From Siphonodentalium dalli (Eukaryota; Mollusca; Scaphopoda; Gadilida; Siphonodentaliidae), in assembly GCA_032622095.1 (NCBI GenBank), contig CP136061.1:82250324-82314323 (forward strand): a DNA stretch of 64,000 nt, given 5' to 3'. Under the pieces are notes generated by a model that had not been told where the DNA came from, did no database searches, and worked only from the letters and a program-made list of their open reading frames with translations. Positions 9,617 through 20,749 of the stretch are shown here, in pieces; the first letter of the stretch is position 1, and each line of letters begins with the position of its first letter. A program made the translations under genes and the position numbers.

Positions 9617-11345
9617 TTACTCTTCCCGATATTCTTGGTCTGATGCTCCTACACTTCCACAGTATGGTTGTTGAAATTGCATGGCCTGGCAAATTTCTTT
9701 TACCACGCTTTCTGGCACTGTCTTTATCGAATCTTCCTTCACTGGTATCTGCTTCATTCTGGATAATGAATCAGCATCAGCATTATTCTTTCCAGGGCGA
9801 TACTTTATCGTAAAGTCATAGGCTGCTAATGCTGCTAACCATCTATGTCCTGTCGCGTCCAATTTTGCGCTTGATAATACATAAGTCATTGGGTTGTTGT
9901 CAGTCAAAACCTCGAATCTACTACCATATAGATAGTCGTGGAATTTATCCACCACTGCCCACTTCAATGCTTGAAATTCCAGCTTGTGTGCCGGGTAGTT
10001 TCTTTCACTTTTTGTTACTCCACGGCTTGCGTAAGCAATTACTCTTTTAACTCCATCTACTTGCTGGCATAACACCCCACCGAGGCCGTCAAGGCTAGCA
10101 TCGGTGTGCAACTCGAAACTTACCTTAAAATCTGGATAGCCTAATATAGGATATGTCACCAATCTGTCCTTGAGTCCTTCAAATGCATCCTGATGCTTAC
10201 TCTCCCATGTCCACTTTCTACTGAAAATTGCCTTATACTTCCCTTTTCTTTTATTCTTCACATTTGACGGTGGAATCAGTTCTTGTAATGGTTTAGCTAC
10301 TTTTGCAAAATCTTTGACAAATTTTCTATAATATGATGCAAAAGCAACGAAACGACGTACCTCGTCTGGATTTTCTGGAACAGGCCAATTTTTTACTTTA
10401 TCAATCTTTTCTGGATCTGGTTCTACACCTTCTCCCGAAACCATATGACCCACATACCGGATCTTACGTTTCAAGAATTCACACTTACCTGGGGATAACT
10501 TTAATCCATTTTCTCTCAATCGTTCAAATAACCGTCTGAGTCTAACTAAATGTTCTGAGAATCCTGGCGAAAATGAAATAATATCATCAATAAAAACACA
10601 CAGTATATTGTGGTTTAAACCATCCAAGATCTGTTCCATTAACCGCTGATAACAAGCTCCACTGTTCGACAAACCAAACGGAAGGCGTTCGAACGACCAA
10701 TGTCCTAGTGGTCCTGCCGTGAATGCCGTCCTTTCTTTGTGGTCTTCATGAAGAGAAACCTGATAATAACCCATACGAGCATCACAGAGACTAAAGTAGG
10801 TCGATCCTCGTAAACAGTCTATCACATCTTCAATTCTTGGTAAACTGTATGCATCATTGATTGTCCTTTGGTTCAATTGTCGGAAGTCTATTGCTATGCG
10901 TGATTCTCCTGATTTCTTGCGAACTAATACCATATTTGACCCCCATGGACTGTAAGAAGGTTTTATAATCCCAGTCGCCTCCAGTTGTCGCAAATGATTC
11001 CGCACTTCATCAATCATTGCCGGTGGGATCTTCCGATATCGCTGTTTGAATGGTACTTCATTTGTTAATTCAATTGTATGTTTTACTTTATCTGTGAATC
11101 CATTATCTGTATCCCCAATAGAAAAGATATCTGCAAATTCTTGGATAAGTTCTTCAACTTGACTTTTTTGCTGTGTAGTCAATGTTGGCTCTATTTTTAC
11201 CTTTTGTAATACTATTTCTTCTCTATTTGCTTCCGTAACTTCTTTTTCTTCATTCTCGGCTATGGTAACTGGTTGTGCTTCAGCCACAATAGTTTTTGGT
11301 AAAATAATTACTGTTTGATTTGTTGTATTTGAAAAACAAAAATTT
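9617..11345 (-). CDS. pol: pol, reverse transcriptase and RNase H portion
   Basis: This copies element RNA into DNA and removes the RNA strand. In the 620-residue open frame (from 11479), reverse transcriptase has the catalytic D233 in LCDARMGYYQ and the FIDD box at 296-299, where most relatives have YxDD with Tyr or Phe first. RNase H follows with D460 (HTDAS), E501 (HKLEFQALKW), D527 (LTDNNP) and D570 (NADADSLSR), a complete set. The reading frame upstream of about 11345 is an overlap artefact: the true polyprotein there is in another frame, so a one-base indel in a T/A-rich run near 11335-11345 breaks the link to protease. The frame ends with TAA at 9617-9619, just before integrase. Confidence 0.93.
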
Positions 11346-12053
11346 GAAGATCTCCCTATCTCCTGTTTTCTTGAAATTGATGAGATATGGTGGAATTTCC
11401 AAGAATTTAGCTCTGCATGCTGGTTGCAATAAACAAACTGTGTCATAATCTGGTATCTTCTTATCCACACTACAAGCAATGGTGCGTTCCGTGTTTGGCT
11501 TTAAAATTATTTTGTCCACTTCTGCACAGCGAAAAACGCAAAGTACAAAATTATTTTGACGCAACTTTCTCTCACGTAGAGACAAACATCTGAATGTCAA
11601 ATACCATGGCGTTGGCATTTTTGCAGTTTGCAAAAATTTGACTCCATTATTAATTTTACAGATATTCATTAATTCATTTAGTACATTAGTACCTAATAAT
11701 ACTGGTACCTTACTATTATATACACTATTGGGCACAATCAACAGAATACATTGCAAGTTATTTTCAGATATACCTGGAATATTTATATTTGCAGTTATAA
11801 ATCCATTGTATGGCAAACTATTGCCATCTGCACACTCTATATTCAATAATATGTCCAATTGTTCCACTTTAATTTGTGATAAATATTTCTCATAAAATGA
11901 TTGACTGACTGCTGAAATAGTACCTACCTGAATCAAGAAGAGATGGAACGTGAATTCCCTCTAAGATAATGGTTGCCTCTGTGGGACTGCCATTTACAAC
12001 TGGGGTCCTCTTTGGTGCTTTTTCGCAGTTATTCAAACTGTCACTCTGGTTCA
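11335..12053 (-). pseudogene. pol: pol, protease portion, frameshifted at the active site
   Basis: The retropepsin-type protease cleaves the Gag-Pol polyprotein. A frame that is -1 relative to gag (from about 12053) leads to HVPSLLDSG at about 11930, the catalytic Asp of a D-S/T-G motif. The frame then breaks and the protein continues in the next frame with TISAVSQSFYEKYL and, 70 residues later, VPVLLGTNVLNEL, the typical C-terminal protease block. A single extra base at about 11926-11930 explains this. The gag stop at 12063-12065 and the -1 register of the protease frame fit a programmed -1 frameshift for Gag-Pol expression, which is inference. As it stands, no active protease can be made by this copy. 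Confidence 0.8.
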
Positions 12054-12062
12054 TGGTCACAC

Positions 12063-13175
12063 CTACCCCATGAACCCTTTGTAGTTTAAAGACTGACTAT
12101 TATTTTGTCCCCTCTCTTGCCTGTGTACACAATTTAATGATTTGTGATTCTTACCCCAACAAGACCAGCAAGTTATCTCCCCCTGCCCTTGGCCTTGACC
12201 TGAAAATGAACCTCTATTTGTATAGTTACCTTGACTTGCTATATATCTACCTCTATTTGGTGTCTGGTACCTATTTCTGAAATGACCTCTATATCCACTA
12301 TTACCTTGTTGCTGGTTATATCTACCTCTGCCATTGGGTGTCTGCTGAAAATTTGAATTGTTATTAATCTCTCTACCTGAACTTTTAAGTTCTCTTATTT
12401 CCTCAGTCAGCTTCGCCACCTGTTGCTGCAGTATCTGAAAATCTGAAGGTTTTTCTTTCGACTGCTGAACATTTACCTGTGCTTTAACTTGTTTACTTAC
12501 TGGGTGTTCAGTTTCAAGTTTCCTTAATTCCACCAATAAACCTGTAAATGTCTCTGAAGTTTCTGCTTTATACGTACTTATATCTTTCAGATCCTGTCTT
12601 AGTCCAGTCCATAACATTTGTTTTAGCATGCAATCACTATCTACTTCCTGAAACTGCAATGTCTGATTTAATAGGTCCTCTAATCTACATGCCCATGCAA
12701 CTACATCTTCCCCTTCAAGTTGTTTAGCGCTATAAAATTTAGCAAGCATAGCTTCTTTTGGATCAACAGCCCCAAATATACTAGATATTTTGTTAACAAT
12801 TTGAGCCGAAGTAGCATTAGGTCCTAACCTAATGATAGATTGAGCTGCTCTCCCTCTTAGGGATCTCCTTATTGCCTGTAATAATTCATGCTCTGCCACT
12901 TTTTCTAACTTAATACATCCTAACTCATATTTCCAAGTATTAAATGTACACTCATTTTTACCCTCGCCTGAAAATACAGGTAATTTAACATTTGCTTTCG
13001 CTGGTTGTACAATGATTCTCTCTTTAGTTTGATCATTATGAACATCAACTGGCTCCCTCTTTTTTTCTGCAAGCCACACTGCAAGTTCAAAAGGTGTATT
13101 AACTTTTGGTTTGCATCCCATTTTTTCAAAACCCTCCATCATTGTACGGAATTCATCTTCTGACATCTCCGCCAT
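12063..13175 (-). CDS. gag: gag, PNMA-like capsid with CCHC zinc knuckle
   Basis: Gag forms the particle shell and packages RNA. I choose the ATG at 13173-13175 (MAEMSEDEF); the open frame extends 13 codons further to a GTG. The central region contains LPVFSGEGKNECTFNTW, LLQAIRRSLRGRAAQSIIRL and EAMLAKFYSAKQLEGEDV, which resemble capsid of the paraneoplastic Ma antigen (PNMA) type, a Ty3/gypsy-derived family in vertebrates. A coiled-coil-like stretch (ILQQQVAKLTEEIRELKSS) and a Gly/Arg/Asn/Gln-rich linker lead to a CCHC knuckle, CWSCWGKNHKSLNC, near the C terminus. Length of about 370 residues is normal. This is the one intact gene of the element. Confidence 0.92.
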   Translation of the reverse strand: MAEMSEDEFRTMMEGFEKMGCKPKVNTPFELAVWLAEKKREPVDVHNDQTKERIIVQPAKANVKLPVFSGEGKNECTFNTWKYELGCIKLEKVAEHELLQAIRRSLRGRAAQSIIRLGPNATSAQIVNKISSIFGAVDPKEAMLAKFYSAKQLEGEDVVAWACRLEDLLNQTLQFQEVDSDCMLKQMLWTGLRQDLKDISTYKAETSETFTGLLVELRKLETEHPVSKQVKAQVNVQQSKEKPSDFQILQQQVAKLTEEIRELKSSGREINNNSNFQQTPNGRGRYNQQQGNSGYRGHFRNRYQTPNRGRYIASQGNYTNRGSFSGQGQGQGEITCWSCWGKNHKSLNCVHRQERGQNNSQSLNYKGFMG

Positions 13176-14077
13176 TTCGCAACTCTGAAGTGAAAAGTTG
13201 TACTTTCCTTTCACGTTATGAAAATATTAGTCTGAAAATTAGCTAGTTCGGAATTTATTTCATAGAAAATATATATATTAACTATTTCCCTTGCTACTAA
13301 ACTTATTTCACTACTTCAAACCCCAACATGAAAATAATGGTCAATTTCATTTTGTTCTACATGTACCTATAAACTTATTCAAAAGATTAGCATGCAAACT
13401 TACAAACAGAATGGTTAGTAAATAAACAATGGTTACAGTGCAATTGTATAGTCAGAAAGGGTTAGAGAGTGATGAAGGGACCCTAAACTGGCTACGATTA
13501 ATTTGTTTTTCCAATGATTTATTTCTCATTTTTCCAATTAACCGAGTGTGAAACTGTTTTTAACGGTAATTTAAACTGCATGTTTTTGTATATGCTGTGT
13601 GTGACTATGTGTAAACCTGACTGTTACATACAATTATAACCAAAATATTCATAATCATATATCGACAATATCAATATTTGTCCTGAAATATCAGTCACAC
13701 ATCTTCCCAAAAGTTCACCATAGTTCACTTCCGGATAACTCGAACTTCGGCGACTCAAATTTCGATTTGAAACGAATTTTCTCAAATGTTACAAACTTCT
13801 CTGTGTTGACATGGGTCCTTCCTTTAGTGTTATTCAATGTCGAATTGTTACTATTACCATTTTATCTCCCAATCCTTTTAGAAATGTAATCGTTTGCAAT
13901 TAGAAATCTTCGATTTTTGTGCACGTTTTCTATACGATTTGGTAACGCTGTATGCATCAGAGTTTCTTGGTTACGAATTCCGAACACGTGATTACGAACT
14001 CCAAACACGTCATACGAACACCCCGAAAATAGAATATATGAAAGTCACTCAAATTCTTGCTCCAAAAGCTTCAGAAA
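13176..14077 (-). promoter_or_regulatory. 5' leader of the retrotransposon
   Basis: About 0.9 kb of non-coding RNA leader lies between the primer-binding site and gag, where packaging signals would be expected. No specific motif was identified. Confidence 0.5.
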
Positions 14078-14095
14078 GTCCACGTCCGGGCGCCA
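14078..14095 (-). other. tRNA primer-binding site
   Basis: One base after the 5' LTR the minus strand reads TGGCGCCCGGACGTGG. The TGGCGCC start is that of Lys-type primer-binding sites; the remaining bases need comparison with the host tRNA set. Confidence 0.75.
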
Positions 14096-14096
14096 C

Positions 14097-15033
14097 TGTC
14101 GCACACCGTGGGTATAGGGGTTCATGGCTAACTCTGGCGAGCACGACAGTCATTTATAAACTTTAGCCTCTCTGAATATTTGAGTGGTATATAGATACGT
14201 GTGATGAACAGGGTATTTAAGAAAGGAACGATCTCACCTTATGAGTCTCTATACTTTTATATAATGAAATTCTGTATAGCATGAAAGTCGGCTTTATATC
14301 TAGCCCATCAAATATTAAGCACATCGTATACACACATCGAAGTTGGTAGACTCTGAACTTATTAAAACATCCTAATAATAATACAAAATGTGGGAATGAG
14401 ATATATCATTTAAAGTTAGCGTAAATGACTTCACCCTTTATATTATTCTCGAAACTTTACTTTATGTGGACTATATCTTTGTCCATGTACAAATATTTCT
14501 TATTTCCTTTTTAAAACTCCCCCCCCTATTGAAAATTAGTTAACATTAAGACTACTAAATTATTTACTAGATTCTCCAATAACTAAAAACCAAGTTCAAC
14601 AAAGTGATAAAATGACATGTGTTTAAACGACCAAATTTGTGTTACAATAATTACCTTGTCTGTATTGACAAAAGTCAAGAGCGTTAAAGAGCATAAGTGT
14701 ATGTTTTTATATTGATCCAAACATGTGAGGAGATGTTGCCCCCAGCTCCAGGTATTAACAAGTGACCTGTGTGTGTGCGCGTGTTAAATGTTCGATCACG
14801 AGGTCCGGGCAATCAAATGTTTGTTGACCACTCTAGATTTAGGGCGCATGGGATGAGTGAATAGAAAAGGTCGTGTGCAAAGCTAAGAGTGCAACAAACA
14901 TTAGTAAATTAACTCATGCCGTGCCGGTTATCTCCATAAATGTCTTGCGTACCGAGAAATATACTAATATTATTAATGCTAATTATGTTATGTATTTAAA
15001 TATAATTTATCCTGACGAAGTCACTGTATAACA
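14097..15033 (-). repeat. 5' LTR of the Ty3/gypsy element
   Basis: A 937-bp direct repeat of 5335-6269, bounded by TG and CA and followed by TATA. It should carry the promoter and polyadenylation signals of the element; I did not resolve them. Confidence 0.95.
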
Positions 15034-15477
15034 TATACGATAGTTATGTTATGCTTCAAGCGTTAAGTGTATAATTCCATAAAGCTAACACGTCTTATAG
15101 ATCGTATTGAATATTCAATTTGGTGATATCGGGACATATTTACATACTAAGTGTGATTATCACTAAATCCAGCATTCCGATTGGTCGGCGCCCACGTGAC
15201 TAGTTGCAGTTATTTCTCGGTGAACGCGCAACAGCTCATAACTGCAACCCCATAATTACATCGACACGTCATCAATTTCGGAAAGAAGAACGCGTAATGT
15301 TTTGGGCGTATTTGGACTCGCACAGGATTGACTTAATAAATCATCGGGTTTCAATACAAAGCGCATCGTTGTTCCTGTTAACTTTTACCAAGGGTGCTAT
15401 GGGATATTTTGGGCTGGATTTGTCATGATACACTTTTCGATTTAAATACATTTACAAAAGTTGCCTTTTCGCTAAAT
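15034..15477. other. No recognised feature
   Basis: Flanking DNA of the retrotransposon. A 74-codon open frame (15204-15428) has no recognisable motif and no splice context that I can support. Confidence 0.4.
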
Positions 15478-15479
15478 GT

Positions 15480-15685
15480 ATATAAATATAAGGATTAACT
15501 GTCATGTGGACTGTTTTATGGAGATGTAACCGTGAGGTAAGTGGTCATAACTTGTATGTAAAACCCTTCGGGTTTTACACAAGTTATGACCACTTGTATG
15601 TTGGTGTATGTAAGTTATGACCACTTACCTCACGGTTACATCTCCATAAAACAGTCAACATAACAGTTAATCCTTATATACATCA
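15480..15685. repeat. Long hairpin, arms about 75 bp
   Basis: TATAAGGATTAACTGTCATG through GGAGATGTAACCGTGAGG on the left is mirrored on the right from CCTCACGGTTACATCTCC to TTAATCCTTATATACAT. The block GTGGTCATAACTTG / CAAGTTATGACCAC is also present, plus a small inner hairpin AAAACCC-TTC-GGGTTTT. Probably a small inverted-repeat element. Confidence 0.85.
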
Positions 15686-16469
15686 CTGAGCACGGTTTCA
15701 TCTGCGCAGGAAGAGGTGTTCAATGTTAACATTTACCCGACTAATCAATATGGCAGTATACATGATTCATACATGTAAGATCAGCTTGGAATGTTGTTAA
15801 TATTATGAACACGGGGTAGTAGTAGTCGTTCCTTGGGTAATTAGCCCTGGTGACTACTTCGCGCATGACCTAATAATAGGTGAAAGTAACTGAAGAATGA
15901 CCTTCACCTGATACACGTGACACGTTATTAAAGGATGACATCGTGTTTATTTGATTTGTACATCATATCTAAATAATTTAAACTGGTGAATTAATGGGGG
16001 AATGGATTTTTGTGAGTGGGAAATTGATTTAACTAGCTGCTGTAATTCTGGGGTTTTCCAGACTAAATTTGGCTGTGGGATAGCCCGGTCGTACACTTGG
16101 GGATTTATTTTAAAAAGTAAGCACATGACCTATGATTTTTCTTGCATTTTCGTGATGAGCTGGTGTCAATATAGCTGGATAAACACTACTGTAATAACCT
16201 GTAGGCTTCAATTAAGTGAATTCGGTCGAAACGTTAACACTGTCGTCAGGGACGTGGCTAGAGTGTTTCCGTTGGAGGGGGGGGGGGTGTCCACATTTGG
16301 AAATTCCAACTGCACCACCTCCTTGAATCAGAATCACACCAAACTCAAGTTTTGCATAATTCCATTTGCACCCCCTTGCACCTCAGGCCTAATCTCCTAT
16401 ATATTCACAATTCTATATTCCCGGCATGAGAACGAGAACATTTTCAGATATTGTAATCTGAAAAATTGC
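15686..16469. other. No gene recognised
   Basis: Intergenic or intronic sequence with a G-run at 16275-16288. A 161-codon open frame at 16002-16487 has no recognisable motifs and overlaps repeat sequence, so it is not called. Confidence 0.4.
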
Positions 16470-17115
16470 ATAAATCCTATCATCTAGTGGTCTAACTCCA
16501 GACAAACGCACACGGATACGGGCAAGAGACCAGGACACACCGGGCTGACCATGCATGGTTGTTCGACCCGGTGTGAGAACATTTTGTAAACTATACAAGA
16601 AAATCGCAAATCCTAGCATCCAGACTGGCCACAACTGAAGCTTTCCTTGTGTTTGAAATTTCAAACCTCATACTCCCCCCCCCCTCAGGTTGGAAAATTC
16701 TCCAACTGATGACCATTTCAGTCCACAAGTTTGACCAAATGTAGTAATATATTATTTTGTTAGACTAATTAGCAGTTTTATATTGTCCACGGGGGAGGGA
16801 CAATGACATACCGGGCCGACAACGGTTTGTCCCAGTGTGCGAAAATTTTGAAATCTGAACAAGAAAATCGCAAAATCCTAGCATCTAGACTCGCCTCACA
16901 CATTCCTAGAGTTGGAAATTTGAAACCTGACACCCCCGCTTAGGTTGGAAAATTTCCAACTGATGACAATTCCAATGACAATGTTGACCAAATGTATGAC
17001 AATATTGTTTTCTTAAATTAACTAGCAGTTTTTGACTGGCCACGGGGGAGGGACCAGGACACAAGCTTTGCAAATGTTTTGAAATTTCCAGCCTGTCATT
17101 CCCCAAAATTTCCAA
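16470..17115. repeat. Diverged tandem repeat, about 250-300 bp unit
   Basis: Three degenerate copies share CCACGGGGGAGGGACCAGGA-like sequence, CCCGGTGTGAGAA, AAGAAAATCGCAAA-TCCTAGCATC, and a block TTGGAAAATTTCCAACTGATGACC. Another copy lies at 37375-37560, and part recurs inverted near 41865-41910, so it is a dispersed family. Short open frames inside (for example 16413-16664) are not genes. Confidence 0.7.
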
Positions 17116-18179
17116 CTGATGACCATTTCAGTCAAAAGTTTTGACCAAAAATAGGAAAATATGCAAATATTGGTCTAAAAACAATTACCAATGTTTTATT
17201 TTGACGATTGACACTAATTTTCAGAAGCCCTCATATTGAAAAAATAAAACCAATACTGCCCGATATAACCCATTTTTTGTTTCAGTAAGGTCTATATTTG
17301 GATAAAATACTATAAGAAATGCTGTATATACATATAAAAATTTTATGTAAGAAAAATTGAATTTTACGAAATTTCACGTCTCGCCATGATAAGTTGTTAA
17401 TTTCATATTTTCTTATTTTCAAATGATAATGGCAACATGTTGGACAGATTTAAATAAATTTTCAACGTCGCCGCTTGACCAGAAACATTTCAAACTGCAC
17501 CTAGCATCTGTACTTGTTGTCTCAGCTTCAGTTGAGAGCCTGGAGTATGACAGCGCCTTACTGTTATGTTAGCATAATGATCTTAAGCTACAGCCAGATG
17601 GACAGACTACAGCCCTATAAAAGTCATTTACATTGAAATATTGACGTCGCCATGAGCAAGATAATTTGAGTACATGTTGATTCCACCATGTCATCGCAAC
17701 CGGAACCCATGACATCTACATATGTCTAACTGTCTGTGGGAATTTGGAGACTATATTCGTCTGGTGTTCGAATAACATGTCTAAAATTACTCCAGTATTG
17801 TGAACAAAACCAAAACCTGAAACCTTGACATGTATTCATAATATTTGGCTGATATTGAGTTAATTGTATATACATCTGCTTAACTTGATTTGTGTGGGAT
17901 TGTGCTTGGTATTCTCAGTGGCGATATATTAAAATATTGGCGTACTTGATAGTTTGATATGTTTTATATAAGGATGTAAGTGCTGCTTCTTAGATTCAGA
18001 TACAATCATTCCGTTGAATATCTCTGAAAAAAAATAAATATATATATATATATATTAATATATATATACATGTAAAATGTACTACCATGGTAGCAATCCC
18101 TCACTATGAATTTGCGTGCCTTATTAACAAATGTAACCCTTTTCAATTTGCAAACTTCGTTTCTTATTGCTGTCAACAT
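17116..18179. other. No gene recognised
   Basis: AT-rich presumed intron or upstream sequence of the + strand gene. A (TA)n tract lies at about 18037-18070. Confidence 0.4.
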
Positions 18180-18620
18180 TAAGAACGAAACCTCCCATAA
18201 ATCGCCAGCATCAACTTTAAGGTCATAGTAAAATGGTAAGCCAATGGGACACACAGTTTCAATGAGCTAATGGGCAGAACTAGACCACCCGTTAGATTCA
18301 CGCTTTATATATACGAAGTCTCTCGAGTGATAGCAGAGAAGACTTCAGAATGATGCCTTCCAAAAATATGTAGCATCAATGTCAAGGTCAACGGGAGATC
18401 AGTTGGGAATGAGGTAATTGACAAGACCACCATGTAAAGATTTCGCACGACATTCGAAGTCTACGATAGTAGAGATGGATTTAAAGATTATACCTTCCAT
18501 AAATAGGTAGCATCAAGTTAGGTCAAGTCCAAATTTGAGGTTACGGGGAAAACCATATTGGAACCAGCTTAACTGGCAAAAGTTTGCATGGCATTTATAC
18601 ATTTCGACTGTGGTGACACA
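18180..18620. repeat. Diverged repeats with AGGTCA motif
   Basis: About three copies of a unit of roughly 140 bp share CCTTCCATAAAT, GTAGCATCAA and CAAGGTCA, then a purine-rich stretch and AAGTCTCTCGAGTG-like sequence. Copy boundaries are uncertain. Confidence 0.45.
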
Positions 18621-19234
18621 GTTTCGGTTCCGTGTTTCATTTCTGTGCACGAGTCTTGGCGCTTTATCTGGGTAATTGTGCACTTATGATTAGTAGGAAG
18701 TATTCTTCAAATTGCTGTACTATTAAAACGAAAACTTCCACGATAACTTAGCAACGTTGAGCTGTAATAAGGTGCATATAATACAAATAATACCGATAGT
18801 ATTTTGTTTGAATAGCTGAAACATCTCATTCGTGTCTGGAAAAAATATCGTATTTTCATTCGCGGCTTGAAGATATTTCTTTCCAGACACTCATGAAATA
18901 TTTCGGTATTAAAACAAAAACTGTAGGTATTCTCTATATATCAGTTTATACAGTCACGAATGGGAAGATAAATATGAGAAAAGCAAGTGTAATGACTATG
19001 TCTCCGTGTTATTTGTCTGTTCAATGATCAAGCTATGACGTATTGATTTAACCGTTTCTATACTAAATACTCATTGATGAGTAGTTCCCTTAGGAAATGT
19101 TCAGAAAATAAGTTTAAAAAAACGACCTTATTATATATTTGAATAATTTTCTCTAAATAAATAGTTTTTCTGGAAACCATATATACATTTATAGCGCACG
19201 TAAGTAGGTATTTTCCGTAATGTTCTTATTTCAG
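18621..19234. other. Intronic or upstream sequence with splice acceptor
   Basis: No exon recognised. TTCTTATTTCAG ending at 19234 is a strong splice acceptor for the LamG exon. A repeat also seen near 29660 and 58960 lies at about 19058-19110. Confidence 0.5.
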
Positions 19235-19924
19235 TCACCGTCCATCATGCATTCCCGTTGACGATTGATGGCTACGACACGGTAACCGACACAACCGAAA
19301 ACCAGCCAACCACAAAGCATAAACCAGATACTTCAGATCACCCGACGAGTACTTCCGGCGGCTCTCTGGTGTTTGATGGCGCGGGGAACAACGTCATTGA
19401 CGTCAACGTCACGATGACTGGCGACGAAGCAGCGACGAGGTTCAGCATCACGTGTTTTATCAAACCGACAAATGTCACCAACACATCAATCTGGTCATTG
19501 TACAGTTACGATAACGTGCCAGGAGTATCCACGATAGAATTATCTATAAAAAATGGTCAACCAGAAGCTATGATCAGCCACGAGCCGGACGGCGAAATGA
19601 CGTACTCATTCAACACAAAGACAGTAGAAGCAAACGCGTGGTCTTACATAGGATTTGAGAGGGCAGTGCTATCAGAAACCAACCATAGTGTAACTGTTGT
19701 CGTTAATGACACCAAATCGGAGAGGATTCAAACGTACCCCGACTTTAATCGTTCGAGCCAACATGTGAACTTTCCAGCAAACTTGCAAGTTGGCGAGAAT
19801 TTAGCAGGTTCGGTGTTCACCGGGAAAATGGCATGTCTCCTGGTTTATGCTGGACGCACGAAGAGGGTGTCAGCAATGTCCGATGAACTAAACACGTACT
19901 GCCAGACAGTCTCTCAAACAGCAG
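19235..19924 (+). CDS. Host gene exon: LamG/concanavalin A-like domain
   Basis: This 690-bp exon (phase 1-1, acceptor TTATTTCAG, donor G|GTATGT) encodes about 230 residues of a LamG/pentraxin-like beta-sandwich. Visible marks are SLVFDGAGNNVIDV near residue 47, FSITCFIKPTNVTNTSIWSL, the strand pattern IELSIKNGQPEAMISHE, WSYIGFERAVL with SVTVVVNDTK, and GKMACLLVYAGRTKRVSAMS near the end. Three Cys and several N-x-S/T sites fit a secreted or extracellular region. Such domains bind glycans, matrix or membrane ligands. The same-phase six-cysteine module exons downstream on this strand are taken as the same gene by inference. Exons for a signal peptide were not found, so the start of the gene lies upstream. 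Confidence 0.8.
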
Positions 19925-20039
19925 GTATGTTTTTATTTACTTTGGGAACATCAAACTTCTCCATTTTGCTTCAATAGACATCATCTGGAACGGAGCTAGT
20001 TGGTGTCACGTGTACCCAACACGAAGACCTCGAGTCCCG

Positions 20040-20245
20040 TTAATGGTCTATCTCTTCCTATAACAAGTTTTGTATACTATTGTACAAGCTGGATACAAAT
20101 GATCAGATATGAATCGAAGATACCTGTCCGGAAACGCTTCTATCAATTAACATCCATTTTATTTCTAATTTTCTGGTATAATACATACAATCAATTGGGA
20201 CATTTTATGGGCTATTTTTAGAACAGGTCGGCCATTTTCTTCAGG
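20040..20245. mobile_element. Truncated copy of the TTAA-target element
   Basis: From TTAATGGTCTATCTC the sequence parallels one arm of the 1710-2241 element: CCTGTCCGGAAACGCTTCTA, then TCAATTAACATCCATTTTAT and ATTGGGACATTTTATGGG, ending near GGCCATTTTC. The second arm is missing. Confidence 0.6.
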
Positions 20246-20749
20246 CGATCTGGGATAGAGATAAAGTTCTGCCGCTTGCTACGCTCCGAACGTCTCCGGG
20301 AACGTGGCTAGAGTCATTGAGTCACTTTAACCTTGTCATCCTAAAACCATATGTAAATTACTCGGGTAAATATATAAACTCAATTTGAAAGTATGAAATG
20401 AGCCAAATATATTACTATAGCAAAGTGTCAATTAAAAGCTTAAATAATATTCATATGTGGAATTACTATAATGCGGGCCTAATGCTTATTCATCATTTCG
20501 CCAATTTTGTCCAAAATGTAGCAATTCCTCGAATGGCACAAGATCAACTAGAACTCAGTTACAGAACTATTTGTAGAGACAATCATGTTACCATCCTTCG
20601 TTTATACAATCCAAGATACAGTATTTCGGTATATATTCTAATATGCTTTATATTGTGTATGATATGCTTTAAGCAGTTTCCGACATATTAATCTGTCCCA
20701 TGTTTTGCAATGGTCTAAACAGCTATAATGAACTAGCAACTATGTAACA

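Larger units (their letters stand above)
5335..15033 (-). mobile_element. Complete Ty3/gypsy LTR retrotransposon (9.7 kb)
   Basis: The element has two LTRs of 935-937 bp, a primer-binding site, a polypurine tract, and gag and pol in the order PR-RT-RNaseH-IN, all on the minus strand. RNase H before integrase is the Ty3/gypsy order. LTRs start TG and end CA, and TATA flanks both ends (possible 4-bp duplication, but in low-complexity DNA). The LTRs look about 98% alike by eye, suggesting a fairly recent insertion. Gag is intact, while pol carries two frameshifts and one in-frame stop, so this copy is not autonomous unless these are assembly errors. No envelope-like gene is seen between integrase and the 3' LTR. 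Confidence 0.95.

Noticed and set aside
7973-10539. Several + strand open frames of 60-80 codons (for example 8065-8304, 9586-9813, 10333-10539)
   Set aside because: They lie antisense to integrase and reverse transcriptase, whose frames have clear catalytic motifs; the + strand frames are shadows.
16002-16487. A 161-codon + strand frame
   Set aside because: It runs into the diverged repeat and a G-run, with no motif and no supportive splice sites.
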